From: an uncultured SAR116 cluster alpha proteobacterium
GTDB taxonomy: Bacteria > Pseudomonadota > Alphaproteobacteria > Puniceispirillales > Puniceispirillaceae
Direction of reading: 5' to 3'
Assembly: GCA_902578815.1 (NCBI GenBank)
Contig: CACHEI010000005.1
Location: 17,094-81,093, forward strand
Length of the DNA stretch: 64,000 bases
In this document: positions 47,561-56,972 of the stretch, one piece after another
Position numbering within the stretch: position 1 is the stretch's first letter
How the letters are laid out: each line of letters starts with the position of its first letter
The notes under the pieces: generated by a model
What the model saw: only the letters and a program-made list of their open reading frames with translations
Told to the model about the DNA's origin: nothing
Databases searched by the model: none
Program-made: the position numbers and the translations under genes

Positions 47561-48306
47561 CCACTTAAATAAAACTTCAATTTGTAATAACTCCGTCCTA
47601 TTAGTTCTCTCACTACGATGCTTGTCTTGGTCAGCGCGCTGGCCTGGGGAATAAAGTTTAACAATGAGATACTATTGTTCTCTTGCCTGAAGTCTGCTGC
47701 AAAAGGCTTAACTGAGATTCCGTAGTGCTCAAAAATGTTTATGGCACGATTCATGTGAAAAGCGGAGGTAACGAGGTAAAAATGGTTGCTACCTTGCACT
47801 CCCATTGCTTTGACGGCGATGGCCTCCTCTTCAGTGTTCCTGGCTGGCGTTAACAATTTTATCGACCTGCTTGGTACTCCTTGTGACTGAGCTATCATTG
47901 AAAGAAGGTAACCTTCTGTGTCACTTTGTTTCGTTGCAGGATACCCGCTTGCAATAATTATTTTTGGAGCGATGTTACTTTTGTATAATTTGATGGTTGC
48001 AAAAATTCTATCTACTGATCCGTTGAAATCTCGTAAAGAGTTCTGCAGCGATCTAACCTTTGTTGTCATACCGCTTAAAACAATTATACCATCCGCTTTT
48101 TTTAGGCTGTTGATGGCCAACGGTTGATGATCACGCTCGATCCATATCATCAATTCATTTGAAATTAGTGGCGTGGAGGAAAATGCAAACGCGAATAAAG
48201 CTAAAAAAGCAGTTTTTCTCGCTTTAATCACCAAACAAAAAAACAAAATAATGATGAATAGCGTTATAGGACTAAACAAATGAGGCAAAAATTTATGCCA
48301 GAACAT
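47557..48306 (-). CDS. DUF218 (YdcF/ElyC/SanA-like) membrane-anchored protein
   Basis: 249 residues with two N-terminal membrane helices (about 13-28 and 32-50) and a cytoplasm- or periplasm-facing DUF218 domain: KKADGIIVLSG, KIIIASGYPA, PARNTEEEAIAVK and FYLVTSAFHMNRAINIF, the family's ordered motifs. Relatives such as ElyC and SanA affect envelope integrity and undecaprenyl-linked polysaccharide traffic; their chemistry is not settled. It is the last intact gene before the right edge of the AT-rich region and overlaps the dioxygenase pseudogene tail to tail. Confidence 0.85.
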   Translation of the reverse strand: MFWHKFLPHLFSPITLFIIILFFCLVIKARKTAFLALFAFAFSSTPLISNELMIWIERDHQPLAINSLKKADGIIVLSGMTTKVRSLQNSLRDFNGSVDRIFATIKLYKSNIAPKIIIASGYPATKQSDTEGYLLSMIAQSQGVPSRSIKLLTPARNTEEEAIAVKAMGVQGSNHFYLVTSAFHMNRAINIFEHYGISVKPFAADFRQENNSISLLNFIPQASALTKTSIVVRELIGRSYYKLKFYLSG

Positions 48307-49732
48307 GGTGGGGTTTCTTTCTAAAAATCATGCCGCCAAACCGTTTTCCTCTTCAAATATCAATTCTCAACGTTATTCGCTGATGAGCAATAGATGAAAT
48401 TTTCAATAAAAACGCAATAAGGATTATTTATAAGCTTCATTCAACGTCTATCTACTGACCAAATCTCAGAAACTATTGTATTGGAATTTGTGAACAACAA
48501 CGCTTCCAAAACCTGATTGTTTTATGATCAGCAGTATTAGCGTTTTCTTCGTTTTGAGAGATTTAATCCACCCTTCATCAGGCTATAAACTAATTGAAAA
48601 TATGCTCTGCTTTTTTCACTTTAAATGCAAAAAATCTAGAAATTTTCCGCATGGAGGACATTTTGATCTTGTTCAAATTCAGCCTAGTTTGATTTTTCGA
48701 AGTTACACATATTTTTTTGCGAAAGTTATTATAAGGTAGCGATCATCCAGTCTAGAATATTAAAGTTTATTAGTCCAAAACTGCGGCAATACCGGTATCC
48801 GACACACCATTTGTATTCCCAAATTTTACTTCATTTATTCTAATATAATTTGTGACACAAAATTCGGAGGTTTAGGCTAAAAAGGTGATCCGTGAAGTTT
48901 TCTGCATATTTATTTCGAGTTAAGTAAAGTATGTTTTTTTTTCAAATTGATGTTTTCAAAATTAGGCAAAACCCGTGTCAATGTTTTCAACACTAAGATC
49001 CCCAATAGAATGCCGGGCCCCTGTAAACATCCTGCTAGCCACCTGCTGAAGGCACTTTTTCCTAATTTTTGGCCTGGACGAAGGATATTTGGTTTTTGTT
49101 GATTCCAAGCGATTGCAAAAAAAGCGGTAAGCATCTGCTAATAATTCAAAAAATTCAGATCAAATAGCGCCAAATTACCTGTCAAATATATCCAGCTTGA
49201 TTTGGCAACAGTGGTAACTAGTTTGGCCTAGGTAAACATTTCCTGAATTGATGACACACTGTTAACAAAATCAACCTGATGCCAGCATACTTGGAAGAAT
49301 TATTCAATTAGCTCGTCTTCCCAAGCCAAGCACTGTTGAGCATGTTCTCCGGATTATAATTATGCTTGTTAGGTTATGTAAAACTGAAACTCTCGGTCTC
49401 TGTATCTTAAGCAACCACTGCCTAACCTAACTAGTAATTCTCTAGTTTCAAAAGACTAGAAACCTGCGCTTTAATTTTTCTTCAAACCAAAAAACTGTCT
49501 CGTCTCTAAATACCAAAATTATCTGCTAATTGGCCATCAGTCACTCAAGCGTACAGACTTCTGGGCAAATTAGGCAACGAAAAAGAAAGCTTTTAACGTT
49601 GGGGCTTGAAGCCTAACACCGTGACGGGCAATAGTTGTGTCTCAGCGAAAGGTCTGTCCAAATTATAGTTGTAATGAACCTTAGATGTTCAATGCTGGCC
49701 TGACGAGAGATGAAACAGGTAAGGGATGACTT
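48307..49732. other. 1.4-kb AT-rich gap at the right island edge
   Basis: No convincing gene on either strand. Composition rises toward core values at about 49560-49700. A hairpin is at 49441-49460. I looked for a copy of the guaA 3' end or a tRNA end that would mark an attachment site and saw none. The stretch probably holds decayed island sequence plus the promoter of the gene at 49733. Confidence 0.4.
49441..49460. repeat. short hairpin near the right island edge
   Basis: TCTAGT pairs with ACTAGA around TTcaaaAG-type spacing (6 perfect pairs extended by a wobble and one more). No T-tract follows, so it is not a standard terminator. Confidence 0.25.
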
Positions 49733-49960
49733 ATGGTTTCAAATAGTAAACTTTTAGAATGGTTTGGCGTCGTAACGGCGATAATTTATTCCTTGCTGGT
49801 CGCGTTAAATATCGGTGCTGAGTTTGTGGGTTTTTCATTACTATTGATCTCTGCTATTTCCATAGGGCTCTGGGCTTACAAAGGTCGGCATTTGGGTATA
49901 TTATTTTTACAGTTTTTCTATGGAATCGCCGGCATCATCGGTATGCTTCGATGGTTTTAA
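49733..49960 (+). CDS. small PnuC-like membrane protein
   Basis: 75 residues, three hydrophobic helices. The pattern LEWFGVVTAIIYSLLVALN, then GFSLLLISAISIGLWAYKG and LFLQFFYGIAGIIGMLRWF resembles the short PnuC-like (nicotinamide riboside/mononucleotide transporter-type) proteins common in proteobacteria, which are half the size of PnuC. AAGGGA precedes the ATG. It ends one base before the LysE/ArgO gene, so the two are cotranscribed. Actual substrate unknown. Confidence 0.68.
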   Translation: MVSNSKLLEWFGVVTAIIYSLLVALNIGAEFVGFSLLLISAISIGLWAYKGRHLGILFLQFFYGIAGIIGMLRWF

Positions 49961-50587
49961 ATGTCAGGGGCGATTATTCCGTTTGGAACTGGCCTTGCGA
50001 TTGGTTTTTCGCTGATAATGGCGATTGGTGCTCAGAATGTTTTCATACTGCGCCAAGGATTATTGCGCCACCATATCTTTGCCGTTGCGCTGTTCTGCGC
50101 GGGGGCTGATGCGCTATTGATTGCCGCCGGTGTTTGCGGTATTTCTGTCGTTGCAGAAATTTCTGCCCGCCATTCAGCTCTATTTTTTAGTTTTGCCAGC
50201 CTGTGGCTTGCGATCTATGGAGCCTTGCGATTACGTGATGCAATCCAAGGCGATAGCCATATCGCTCATCACAGTGGAACGCAGACGGGTCTTGTTCAAA
50301 CGCTTTCAATCACCGCCATGCTGACCTTTGGCAATCCTCATGTCTATTTGGATACTGTTGTGTTGATTGGAGCAGTGTCCCTCCAGTTCGAGGCGATTAA
50401 TAAGCTCTTTTATGGGCTTGGCGCCGCGACTTCCAGCTTTTTGTTCTTCTTCTCGCTGGGCTATGGAGCGAGACTTCTGGCTCCTTACATGGAACGGCCA
50501 AATGCTTGGCGCATTCTGGATGCAGGCATTGCAGTCATTATGTTTGTGCTGGCACTGTCGATGCTGCGGGCAGGTGGATTGGTATAG
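49961..50587 (+). CDS. LysE/ArgO-family amino acid exporter
   Basis: A 208-residue, six-helix inner-membrane exporter. The family start GLAIGFSLIMAIGAQNVFILRQGL is clear (landmark, residues 11-34), with LFCAGADALLIAAGVCG and the MLTFGNPHVYLDTVVLIG motif, where the NPH/D element is typical of ArgO/LysE exporters of arginine or lysine. Starts directly after the stop of the PnuC-like gene. GC-rich codon use marks it as core. Substrate range is inferred from family. Confidence 0.9.
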   Translation: MSGAIIPFGTGLAIGFSLIMAIGAQNVFILRQGLLRHHIFAVALFCAGADALLIAAGVCGISVVAEISARHSALFFSFASLWLAIYGALRLRDAIQGDSHIAHHSGTQTGLVQTLSITAMLTFGNPHVYLDTVVLIGAVSLQFEAINKLFYGLGAATSSFLFFFSLGYGARLLAPYMERPNAWRILDAGIAVIMFVLALSMLRAGGLV

Positions 50588-50613
50588 CGTGGTGCGACAA
50601 TGAGTGGCCGGGA

Positions 50614-50829
50614 TCAAACTTCCTCCAGATCCTCCTCAAGGATTGAGATCTGCACGTGATAGCATGTCTCACCATCCTCATCATCCTGAAAAACAACGCC
50701 AATGAACTCATCCTCAAGCATCAACTCAGCCGAGTCATCCTTGGTCTCACGGCGAGCAATGCTTAGCTTGTGATTGCTAAAACGTTGCCTGAGGTATCGC
50801 TGGATCTTGGCTGCATCGTTTGCGTTCAT
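50614..50829 (-). CDS. DUF3126-family small protein
   Basis: 71 residues, acidic at the C terminus. The segments IQRYLRQRFSNHKLSI, DDSAELMLEDEFIGVVF and DDEDGETCYHVQISIL match the alphaproteobacterial DUF3126 family, which is strongly conserved but has no known function. Single-gene unit convergent with the exporter gene. Confidence 0.82.
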   Translation of the reverse strand: MNANDAAKIQRYLRQRFSNHKLSIARRETKDDSAELMLEDEFIGVVFQDDEDGETCYHVQISILEEDLEEV

Positions 50830-51011
50830 AACCAGTCTCTTCCTTGGTTTGCCTGTTAGATGACCGCCTTGATGGATGATATTACGTGCGGTACCTTTTG
50901 CATCCCAACACGTATCTTATCCAGCGTCACCTGTCCATGTTATTTTGCCGTTGTGCCAGTCCTTTTGCTAGGCTCTCAGTCGGAAAGCGGCACATTACAA
51001 TCATTCTGATA

Positions 51012-51293
51012 TCAATCATGGCGAGCGATCGCACCTCCCCCATGGCTTGGCCAGGCAGGGCGCGTTGTAACATCACGGCCGTTGCATGCTGAACAACGCA
51101 TCAGACTACCAAGTTCGGGAACAGGAAACAGTGGGCCCAGGCTGTTGATCAATGATGAGGCTGTCACTTCTGCATTGTGGTTGCACCGGTTGCACCAGCA
51201 GAAAACCCCCATATTCTCACTGGCAAGATCCACAAGGGTGGTTGGGTTTCTGTCTTCACCGCGTTTAACATCTTTATTTTTAAAGCCACCCAT
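51012..51293 (-). CDS. small zinc-ribbon-like conserved protein
   Basis: 93 residues. Two Cys pairs, CWCNRC and CSAC, lie 40 residues apart and would bind zinc; between them is SLINSLGPLFPVPELGSLM, and RDVTTRPAWP follows. Similar small proteins occur across alphaproteobacteria as hypothetical genes. The start is uncertain: ATG 51293 is used, but a later Met (residue 28, just before the first Cys pair) is possible. Confidence 0.68.
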   Translation of the reverse strand: MGGFKNKDVKRGEDRNPTTLVDLASENMGVFCWCNRCNHNAEVTASSLINSLGPLFPVPELGSLMRCSACNGRDVTTRPAWPSHGGGAIARHD

Positions 51294-51438
51294 GCCACCA
51301 CCATGTCAATCTTCTATAATTTTGTTCATGATTTGTTCTAACTAAATAAATAATGATGGGAGGGGCAATGGTAAAGACGTTTGCAAACGGGTATGTCAGG
51401 GTCGTGACTACGAGAAGATGTTTACGAGGATTTTTGGC

Positions 51439-51768
51439 CTAGCCACTGACAAGGCGCGGCAGTTTGCTGAAATGTTTGATGAGATCGGCGAGTTGGCCCG
51501 AGTTGCAAAGAATACGATTCCGATCACGTAGCAGAAACCGTGTCGCCTCCTTGGTGTGGCGCCGCCGTTTTTCGATAACGAAAACTGGTGTTTCATGAGT
51601 GTGGCGGAAAATTGAAAACATGGCGACGCCATTTTGAAAATCAAGCGCATAGTCCCGCCATTCACCAGCCGCCACCCGGGCACTATAGGCAGATAGGATT
51701 GAACCGAGTTCGGCCCGCGAAAAATATAATTGTCGCCTTAACTTCTTCGGATTGGTTATGCTGGACAC
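51439..51768 (-). CDS. DUF2794-family protein
   Basis: 109 residues from a GTG start. FSRAELGSILSAYSARVAAGEWRDYALDF (landmark, about residues 17-45) and VAMFSIFRHTHETPVFVIEKRR are the DUF2794 signature of alphaproteobacteria. Function unknown. It is divergent from yfgM, with about 140 bp between them. Confidence 0.78.
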   Translation of the reverse strand: MSSITNPKKLRRQLYFSRAELGSILSAYSARVAAGEWRDYALDFQNGVAMFSIFRHTHETPVFVIEKRRRHTKEATRFLLRDRNRILCNSGQLADLIKHFSKLPRLVSG

Positions 51769-51910
51769 GGGATCGCTGTACCTGTGTTTTTAAGTTGGCT
51801 GTTTACTCACTATTTGTTTATGTTGGAGCAGCTTTGCGCTGGCGTCAATCATGCATTTGCTTTAGGACTCTGCGAAACATCCCTGACCGATCTATACTGA
51901 AGAAATTTCC

Positions 51911-52543
51911 ATGGCTGATATTTTTGATGAAATTGACGAAGAGCTGAAGAGAGACAAGGTCCATCTGCTGTGGGCGCGTTATGGCAAATTTGCCATTGCA
52001 GGGGTGGCCGCAGTCATTCTGTCTGTTGGCTCTGCCCAGGGCTTCAAGGCCTGGAAAACCAAGCGAGTAGAAACCGCGGCAAATGCCTATCAGCTTGCCC
52101 TTGACTCTAATGATGTTGTGGCATCGTTCGAACAAGCAATGGCTGATTTGACCGAGGGCTACAAGATGCTGGCCCAGTTTCGTGTGGCAGCAGCAAAAGG
52201 AGCCGGTGGGGACAGCGAAGGGGCTGTCAGCGATTATATGACGTTGGCTCAAGAAAAAGCTATTAAGCCTATTTATCAACAGGTGGCTCTGTTGCTGGCG
52301 GTGATGAACGCGCCTGACGGCACCGATCCGAAACAATTGCAGGACCAGCTTGCCCGTTTGACGGCGACACCTGGTCCGTGGCAAGGGTTGGCGCTGGAAC
52401 ATAGCGCTGCCCTCGATCTTGAAAAGAATAATCCGGAAGCGGCGCTCGAAAAATTTGAGTCCATTCTTGGCCTTGCAGAAATCCCGCCGGAATTGCGTAA
52501 GCGGGCGACCGAGCTGGTAAAAATTCTTAAATCAGCAGAATAA
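51911..52543 (+). CDS. YfgM-like TPR membrane protein
   Basis: 210 residues: a short cytoplasmic N terminus (FDEIDEELKRDK), one membrane helix at about 26-46 (FAIAGVAAVILSVGSAQGF) and a periplasmic TPR-type helical domain with paired helices such as AANAYQLAL and AALEKFESILG. YfgM assists envelope protein folding near SecYEG in E. coli and is encoded next to bamB and der there as well. Here the same order is kept, 49 bp before bamB. Confidence 0.85.
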   Translation: MADIFDEIDEELKRDKVHLLWARYGKFAIAGVAAVILSVGSAQGFKAWKTKRVETAANAYQLALDSNDVVASFEQAMADLTEGYKMLAQFRVAAAKGAGGDSEGAVSDYMTLAQEKAIKPIYQQVALLLAVMNAPDGTDPKQLQDQLARLTATPGPWQGLALEHSAALDLEKNNPEAALEKFESILGLAEIPPELRKRATELVKILKSAE

Positions 52544-52592
52544 TGATATCGGCACTTGACGAAAATATGATACAGCCCAAGCGAAAGACACG

Positions 52593-53963
52593 ATGACATC
52601 ATCCAGTCAAGATTTCAGCGCAGATATGAACCAAGGACCTAGGCGGCAAACGTGTTGGCTGTTCGCAGCGTTGATGATAGGGGTGACCGTCATGGTGTCG
52701 GGGTGCGCGGATGATGAGTTGATCCTCAAGGGGGAGCGCATTTCAGTTTTGCCAAGCCGAACAGTTGTTGCCAGTGTACCGGAAGCCTTTGCCGAGGGCG
52801 CGGGTCTGCCGCCGCTAGTCAATATGATGGCGGCGCCTGCCGTCGGACTTGGGCCCGGACATGCCGGTGGACATTTACAGTTTGAGGCAAGGCTGGAACG
52901 CGCCTGGTCCGCATCTGTCGGCGGTGAGGGAAGCTCCCTCATCGATCTTGCGACACCTGTGGTTTCGGAGAATAAAGTCTACGCGGTAGCGCCGAATGGT
53001 TTGGTAACGGCGTTCGATCTGGAGACCGGTGCTGTCATCTGGTCGGTCAGCATTGAACAGCTTTCAGATGACCCGCTCCCCGGCGTTGGCGGTGGCATTG
53101 TTGTCTCCCCGAGGGGTGTTGTGGTGCATGCTGGTGGACGCAATCTGGCTTTGCTGGATGCTCGCGACGGCGGTATCGTCTGGAGTCTTAAAAGTGAATT
53201 GCCGCTGCGCGCCGGCCCGACAATGATCGAGGATCAGGCTGTGGTTGTAACCGATCTTGATGGTAATATTCATGTTTACCGGCTGGAAACTGGCGAGCTC
53301 GTCTGGGACCGCGTTGGTCTATCTAGTGAAACAGTAATGTTTGGTGCGCCAGCACCAGCCTATGCTAATGGTGGTCTGGTTGTTGCTGGCGCTCGTGGTG
53401 AGGTGTTATATTTCAACGCGGATGATGGTGAATTGCTATGGACGGATTCGGTCGCGACCTTCAGCCCACGCACCTCAATTGAGGCTATAGGTGATATAAG
53501 GGCGCACCCCATTCACGACGGCGGCTTGATCTTTGTTGTTAGTCAGTCGGGAAGATTAGCCGCTTTTAGTGGTCGTAGTGGTCTTCTCGTCTGGGAACAG
53601 CGTATTGGCGGTATTGAAATGCCATGGCTAGCCGGCAAGACACTTTTTGTGATGGGGCATGATGGTCGTCTTTACGCGGTGCGGCGATCTGATGGTGCGG
53701 TTCGCTGGGTTGCCGCGCTTCCTGACGCCACACCGCCGGATGTTGTCGTTACTGAGAATCCACCACGCTATGTTGGACCCATTGTTGCTGGCAACAAAGT
53801 GTTGGTGATCAGCAAAGCGGGGCGGGTGTATATGTTTGACCCTGACAATGGTGCCAAGATTGGCACGAGATCCATTGGTTTGGTCGTGCTAACGCCGCCG
53901 CAGTTGGCCGCTGGTAAGCTACTCGTCGTTGGTGTCAATGGAACGCTGAGTGCGTTTGAATAG
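52593..53963 (+). CDS. bamB: outer-membrane assembly factor BamB (lipoprotein)
   Basis: 456 residues: a lipoprotein signal ending in the lipobox MVSGC with Cys38 as the acylation site, then a beta-propeller of PQQ-like repeats. Blade motifs of the form G-x-V-x-A-x-D-x-x-T/D-G-x-x-x-W recur, for example VTAFDLETGAVIWS, LALLDARDGGIVWS, IHVYRLETGELVWD and VLYFNADDGELLWT. BamB supports the BAM complex that inserts outer-membrane proteins. The signal sequence begins late; a start at Met12 (52626) would shorten it to the usual length. It lies between yfgM and der, as in many proteobacteria. Confidence 0.9.
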   Translation: MTSSSQDFSADMNQGPRRQTCWLFAALMIGVTVMVSGCADDELILKGERISVLPSRTVVASVPEAFAEGAGLPPLVNMMAAPAVGLGPGHAGGHLQFEARLERAWSASVGGEGSSLIDLATPVVSENKVYAVAPNGLVTAFDLETGAVIWSVSIEQLSDDPLPGVGGGIVVSPRGVVVHAGGRNLALLDARDGGIVWSLKSELPLRAGPTMIEDQAVVVTDLDGNIHVYRLETGELVWDRVGLSSETVMFGAPAPAYANGGLVVAGARGEVLYFNADDGELLWTDSVATFSPRTSIEAIGDIRAHPIHDGGLIFVVSQSGRLAAFSGRSGLLVWEQRIGGIEMPWLAGKTLFVMGHDGRLYAVRRSDGAVRWVAALPDATPPDVVVTENPPRYVGPIVAGNKVLVISKAGRVYMFDPDNGAKIGTRSIGLVVLTPPQLAAGKLLVVGVNGTLSAFE

Positions 53964-54051
53964 ATTTTGAGTTTCAATAGGTGCTGGCCTCGTTAATTGT
54001 GGCCTGTGGCATTCGGCCCCGGATGGCGGCCTGTGAAGTGGTGTCTTAACC

Positions 54052-55503
54052 ATGACTGTTACTTACGCCATTGTTGGGCGACCAAATGTTGGCAAGTCCA
54101 CGCTATTTAATAGGTTGATCGGTCGCCAGCACGCGATTGTTGACAATCAGCCCGGTGTCACCCGCGACCGGCGTGAGGGTGATGGCGCCCTTGCTACGTT
54201 GCAGTTTCGGGTGATCGACACTGCCGGTCTTGAGGAGGCAAGCAACGGCTCGCTTGAGGACCGCATGCGTCGGCAAACTGAACAGGCCATCCGCGACGCT
54301 GACATCACCATGCTGGTGGTCGATGCCAAGGCGGGGGTGACACCTGTCGACAGTTTCTTTGCTGGTGAAATTCGCAAATCGGGTGCAAAAGTGATTCTTC
54401 TAGCCAATAAATGTGAGGGTAAGTCTGGCGCAGCGGGTCTGGCCGAGGCCTGGCGTCTTGGGTTTGGTGAGCCGGTGCCAATTTCTGCGGCGCATGGTGA
54501 GGGAATGGTTGAACTGCACGATGCCCTGCTATCTGCTGCCGAGGATTTAGGGCTTGGCGGCATTCTGACTGGCGAGGACGATCTGCTATTTGCTGCCGAT
54601 GAGGACAGCAAGGAACCGATTAATGAGGACGGTAGCTTTAATGAGGATGGCAATCTGGCTCATGCCTTGCAGGATGACAATGTGCGCGAGCCAATGCGTA
54701 TTGCCATTGTTGGCCGCCCAAACATGGGCAAATCCACTCTGATCAACAACCTCATCGGCGAGGATAGGTTGTTAACTGGGCCGGAAGCTGGCATCACGCG
54801 GGATGCCATCGAGGTGCCTTTTGAGTGGCACGGGCAGCCATATAGGCTGGTGGATACGGCTGGGATGCGCCGCAGGACGCGGATCGCTGACAAGGTTGAA
54901 AAACTGATAGTCGATGACACTCTGAGGGCGATCCAATTTGCCCATCTATGTGTACTGCTTTTTGATTCCACTGACGAGCTGAACAAACAGGATCTTGCCA
55001 TTGCCCGGATGATTGCCGATGAGGGCCGCGCGGTTGTCATTGGTGCTAATAAATGGGACGCAGTTGACAACAAGCAGTTAGCCGCCGCCAGGATTGCCGA
55101 CCGTTTGCAGACATCACTAGCGCAACTACGCGGTGTGCCGGTTATCCAGATATCCGGCCTTTACAAACGTGGGCTTGGCAAGTTGTTGGCCGCGGCTGAC
55201 GATGTGTATGATCTTTGGAACACACGAATTTCGACAGGTCGATTAAACCGCTGGCTCGATCTCATGCTGGAGGCGCACCCACCGCCGCTAGTCGAGGGGC
55301 GTCGCATTCGCATCCGCTACATAACCCAGATCAAGATCCGGCCGCCGACTTTTGCCCTGTTTGTCAGCCAGCCTGCGAATTTGCCGGAGAGCTATTTGCG
55401 CTATCTGACAACAGGTCTGCGTCAGGATTTTGGCCTACGCGGCATTCCAATCAGGATGGTGATGCGCAAGAGTGAAAATCCCTATGCCAAAAAAGAACAC
55501 TAA
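54052..55503 (+). CDS. der: ribosome-assembly GTPase Der (EngA)
   Basis: 483 residues with two tandem Era-type GTPase domains and a C-terminal KH-like domain. Domain 1: P-loop GRPNVGKST near residue 8, DTAGLEE, and NKCE as G4. Domain 2: GRPNMGKST near residue 223, DTAGMRRR and NKWD. An acidic linker joins them. The KH-like part contains RIRYITQIKIRPPTFALFV. Der acts in 50S subunit maturation. Alphaproteobacteria commonly keep yfgM-bamB-der together, as here. Confidence 0.95.
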   Translation: MTVTYAIVGRPNVGKSTLFNRLIGRQHAIVDNQPGVTRDRREGDGALATLQFRVIDTAGLEEASNGSLEDRMRRQTEQAIRDADITMLVVDAKAGVTPVDSFFAGEIRKSGAKVILLANKCEGKSGAAGLAEAWRLGFGEPVPISAAHGEGMVELHDALLSAAEDLGLGGILTGEDDLLFAADEDSKEPINEDGSFNEDGNLAHALQDDNVREPMRIAIVGRPNMGKSTLINNLIGEDRLLTGPEAGITRDAIEVPFEWHGQPYRLVDTAGMRRRTRIADKVEKLIVDDTLRAIQFAHLCVLLFDSTDELNKQDLAIARMIADEGRAVVIGANKWDAVDNKQLAAARIADRLQTSLAQLRGVPVIQISGLYKRGLGKLLAAADDVYDLWNTRISTGRLNRWLDLMLEAHPPPLVEGRRIRIRYITQIKIRPPTFALFVSQPANLPESYLRYLTTGLRQDFGLRGIPIRMVMRKSENPYAKKEH

Positions 55504-55510
55504 GCTGTTC

Positions 55511-56473
55511 TCACTGCTGTCGCAGCTTGACTAGAAACGCGCCAAAGCGGTTGATCACTGCCGCGATATGCTTGATCTGTTCGGGAACGGCATGCGGTTC
55601 ACGCACAGACAGGCGCGCATCACGCATATAAAGTGACCGATTGATTTCGATCTGAATAGACTGCCTCGGTGTGCCAATCCGGCCATGTTCGCGGGTGATG
55701 AAACCGCCAGCATAAGGCTCGTTCCAAGCGACACTTAGCCCCTCATCAATAAAAAAGCCGGCAATCGCGTCGCCAAGCTCAGGATCAAGCGTTTTGCCTT
55801 GACAGTCCCCCAGAATGATGTCAGCCAGCTGCCGATTGGTACGGTCACTGGGGGGCATCGAATGGAAATCCAACAGCAGACAATGGCCATGCTTGGTCTT
55901 TACAGCGGCAATCTGGGCGCTCAACATGCTGTGATAGGGTAGATGGGCAAAGCTAAGGCGGTGTTTGACCTCGCCTGCAGGAAGAGGGTAGGCATAGAGC
56001 GGCTGCCGCATGGCTGAGAGGCGTGGAATCAGCCCGTAGCCAGCGGTGACGTGCCTTGAGGGCTTGTCAGCTTCAACCGGGGTGTCAAACATCGTCGCAT
56101 CAATTGCTCCAACCGGCCGGTTGACATCAATGTAAGCTCGCGCAATTTTATTGATCACTGTGGTGATGCCATGCGATGCAAGGCCAGAAATCAGTTGGTC
56201 AACGCCAAAATCCTCCAGCCCGCGCATTTGCCCAACTGGCAGCGTCGCCGTCTCGGTCAAGGTGGCAGGATAATCCCGCCCGGCATGCGGGCAGGAGGCA
56301 ACTACAGGCGCTAAAAGCCGATTGACTCCCTGATGGACAGTCAGCGAATTATAGCTTGGACTGTTTAGTGTTTCGGTCGGGACAACATAAATGTCGAGAG
56401 AACCGTCAGGGCCTAGCTGGGCTGTTGTTTCCTGTGATTGCTGAGCACTTGCAATGTCGATTGAATTCATCAT
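55511..56473 (-). CDS. N-formylglutamate amidohydrolase-family protein
   Basis: 320 residues from ATG 56473. The FGase signature series is visible: VVASCPHAGRDYPA near residue 75, then DFGVDQL, YIDVNRPVGA, LLDFHSMPP and QIEINRSLYM, which supply the zinc and substrate ligands. Members hydrolyse N-formyl-glutamate or related N-formyl amino acids. No other hut genes are near, so a role in histidine degradation is not supported by context. Convergent with der; the two stops are 7 bp apart. Confidence 0.86.
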   Translation of the reverse strand: MMNSIDIASAQQSQETTAQLGPDGSLDIYVVPTETLNSPSYNSLTVHQGVNRLLAPVVASCPHAGRDYPATLTETATLPVGQMRGLEDFGVDQLISGLASHGITTVINKIARAYIDVNRPVGAIDATMFDTPVEADKPSRHVTAGYGLIPRLSAMRQPLYAYPLPAGEVKHRLSFAHLPYHSMLSAQIAAVKTKHGHCLLLDFHSMPPSDRTNRQLADIILGDCQGKTLDPELGDAIAGFFIDEGLSVAWNEPYAGGFITREHGRIGTPRQSIQIEINRSLYMRDARLSVREPHAVPEQIKHIAAVINRFGAFLVKLRQQ

Positions 56474-56703
56474 GGGTGAACCGTAACACGGTTGTTTTTG
56501 CCCCTTCAATCACCAAGCTAACCCTGCGGTAATAAGTATCAATAGGCGATTGCTTTTAAGCGCGAGGCCAGGTGCGGATAGCCGCCCTTAAACGGCAATT
56601 AGATTGAGAAAAAAGGCTTGCGAAACCGGGGAGGTTGGTGCAGATATAGCTACGCGGGGACAACCTTGCTGCGGGATGTCTAGCTACTGCTTAAAATGAA
56701 ATG

Positions 56704-56778
<75 letters not shown>

Positions 56779-56972
56779 TTTTATAGCTGGTGTCATTCTT
56801 GAGAGCGCTGGCTTTGATGAATTTAGTTTCGCGTATTTGTACAGTGTATTCTTATACTCTATCGGTAAATTTATTGTTTCATCACTATGATTGTTTTTGA
56901 TCAATGCTAATGACGCCGCCGCTGCGGGCTACGCTTTACCTCCCTTAAATATGACGGATTATTTAGGTTATC

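Larger units (their letters stand above)
5731..49700. mobile_element. AT-rich genomic island inserted at the 3' end of guaA (boundaries approximate)
   Basis: Seen: composition turns strongly AT-rich immediately after guaA and stays so until about 49700, where core-like sequence resumes. The first coding trace inside is a decayed tyrosine recombinase. The content is almost entirely accessory polysaccharide genes, with frequent broken genes and long gaps. Known: guaA 3' ends are used as attachment sites by integrases. Inference: an integrase-borne island, now immobile, later expanded as a hypervariable surface-glycan locus. I found no second copy of the guaA 3' end near 49.5-49.7 kb, so the right boundary is set by composition only, and the whole stretch need not have arrived in one event. 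Confidence 0.5.

Noticed and set aside
48524..48739. 71-codon ORF in the right-edge gap
   Set aside because: AT-rich composition easily gives such frames; no motif, no ribosome-binding site.
48910..49134. 74-codon minus-strand ORF in the right-edge gap
   Set aside because: No recognisable family and no neighbour support; could be a decayed fragment but nothing allows naming it.
49500..49732. Search for a copy of the guaA 3' end as the right attachment site
   Set aside because: No matching stretch was found by eye, so no att pair is claimed.
51368..51442. 24-codon ORF with a GGGAGGGG stretch upstream
   Set aside because: Translation is not conserved-looking, and it runs into the 3' end of the opposite DUF2794 gene; too weak to report as a gene.
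54147..54653. 168-codon open frame antisense to der
   Set aside because: Low-complexity Ser/Pro-rich translation typical of an antisense shadow.
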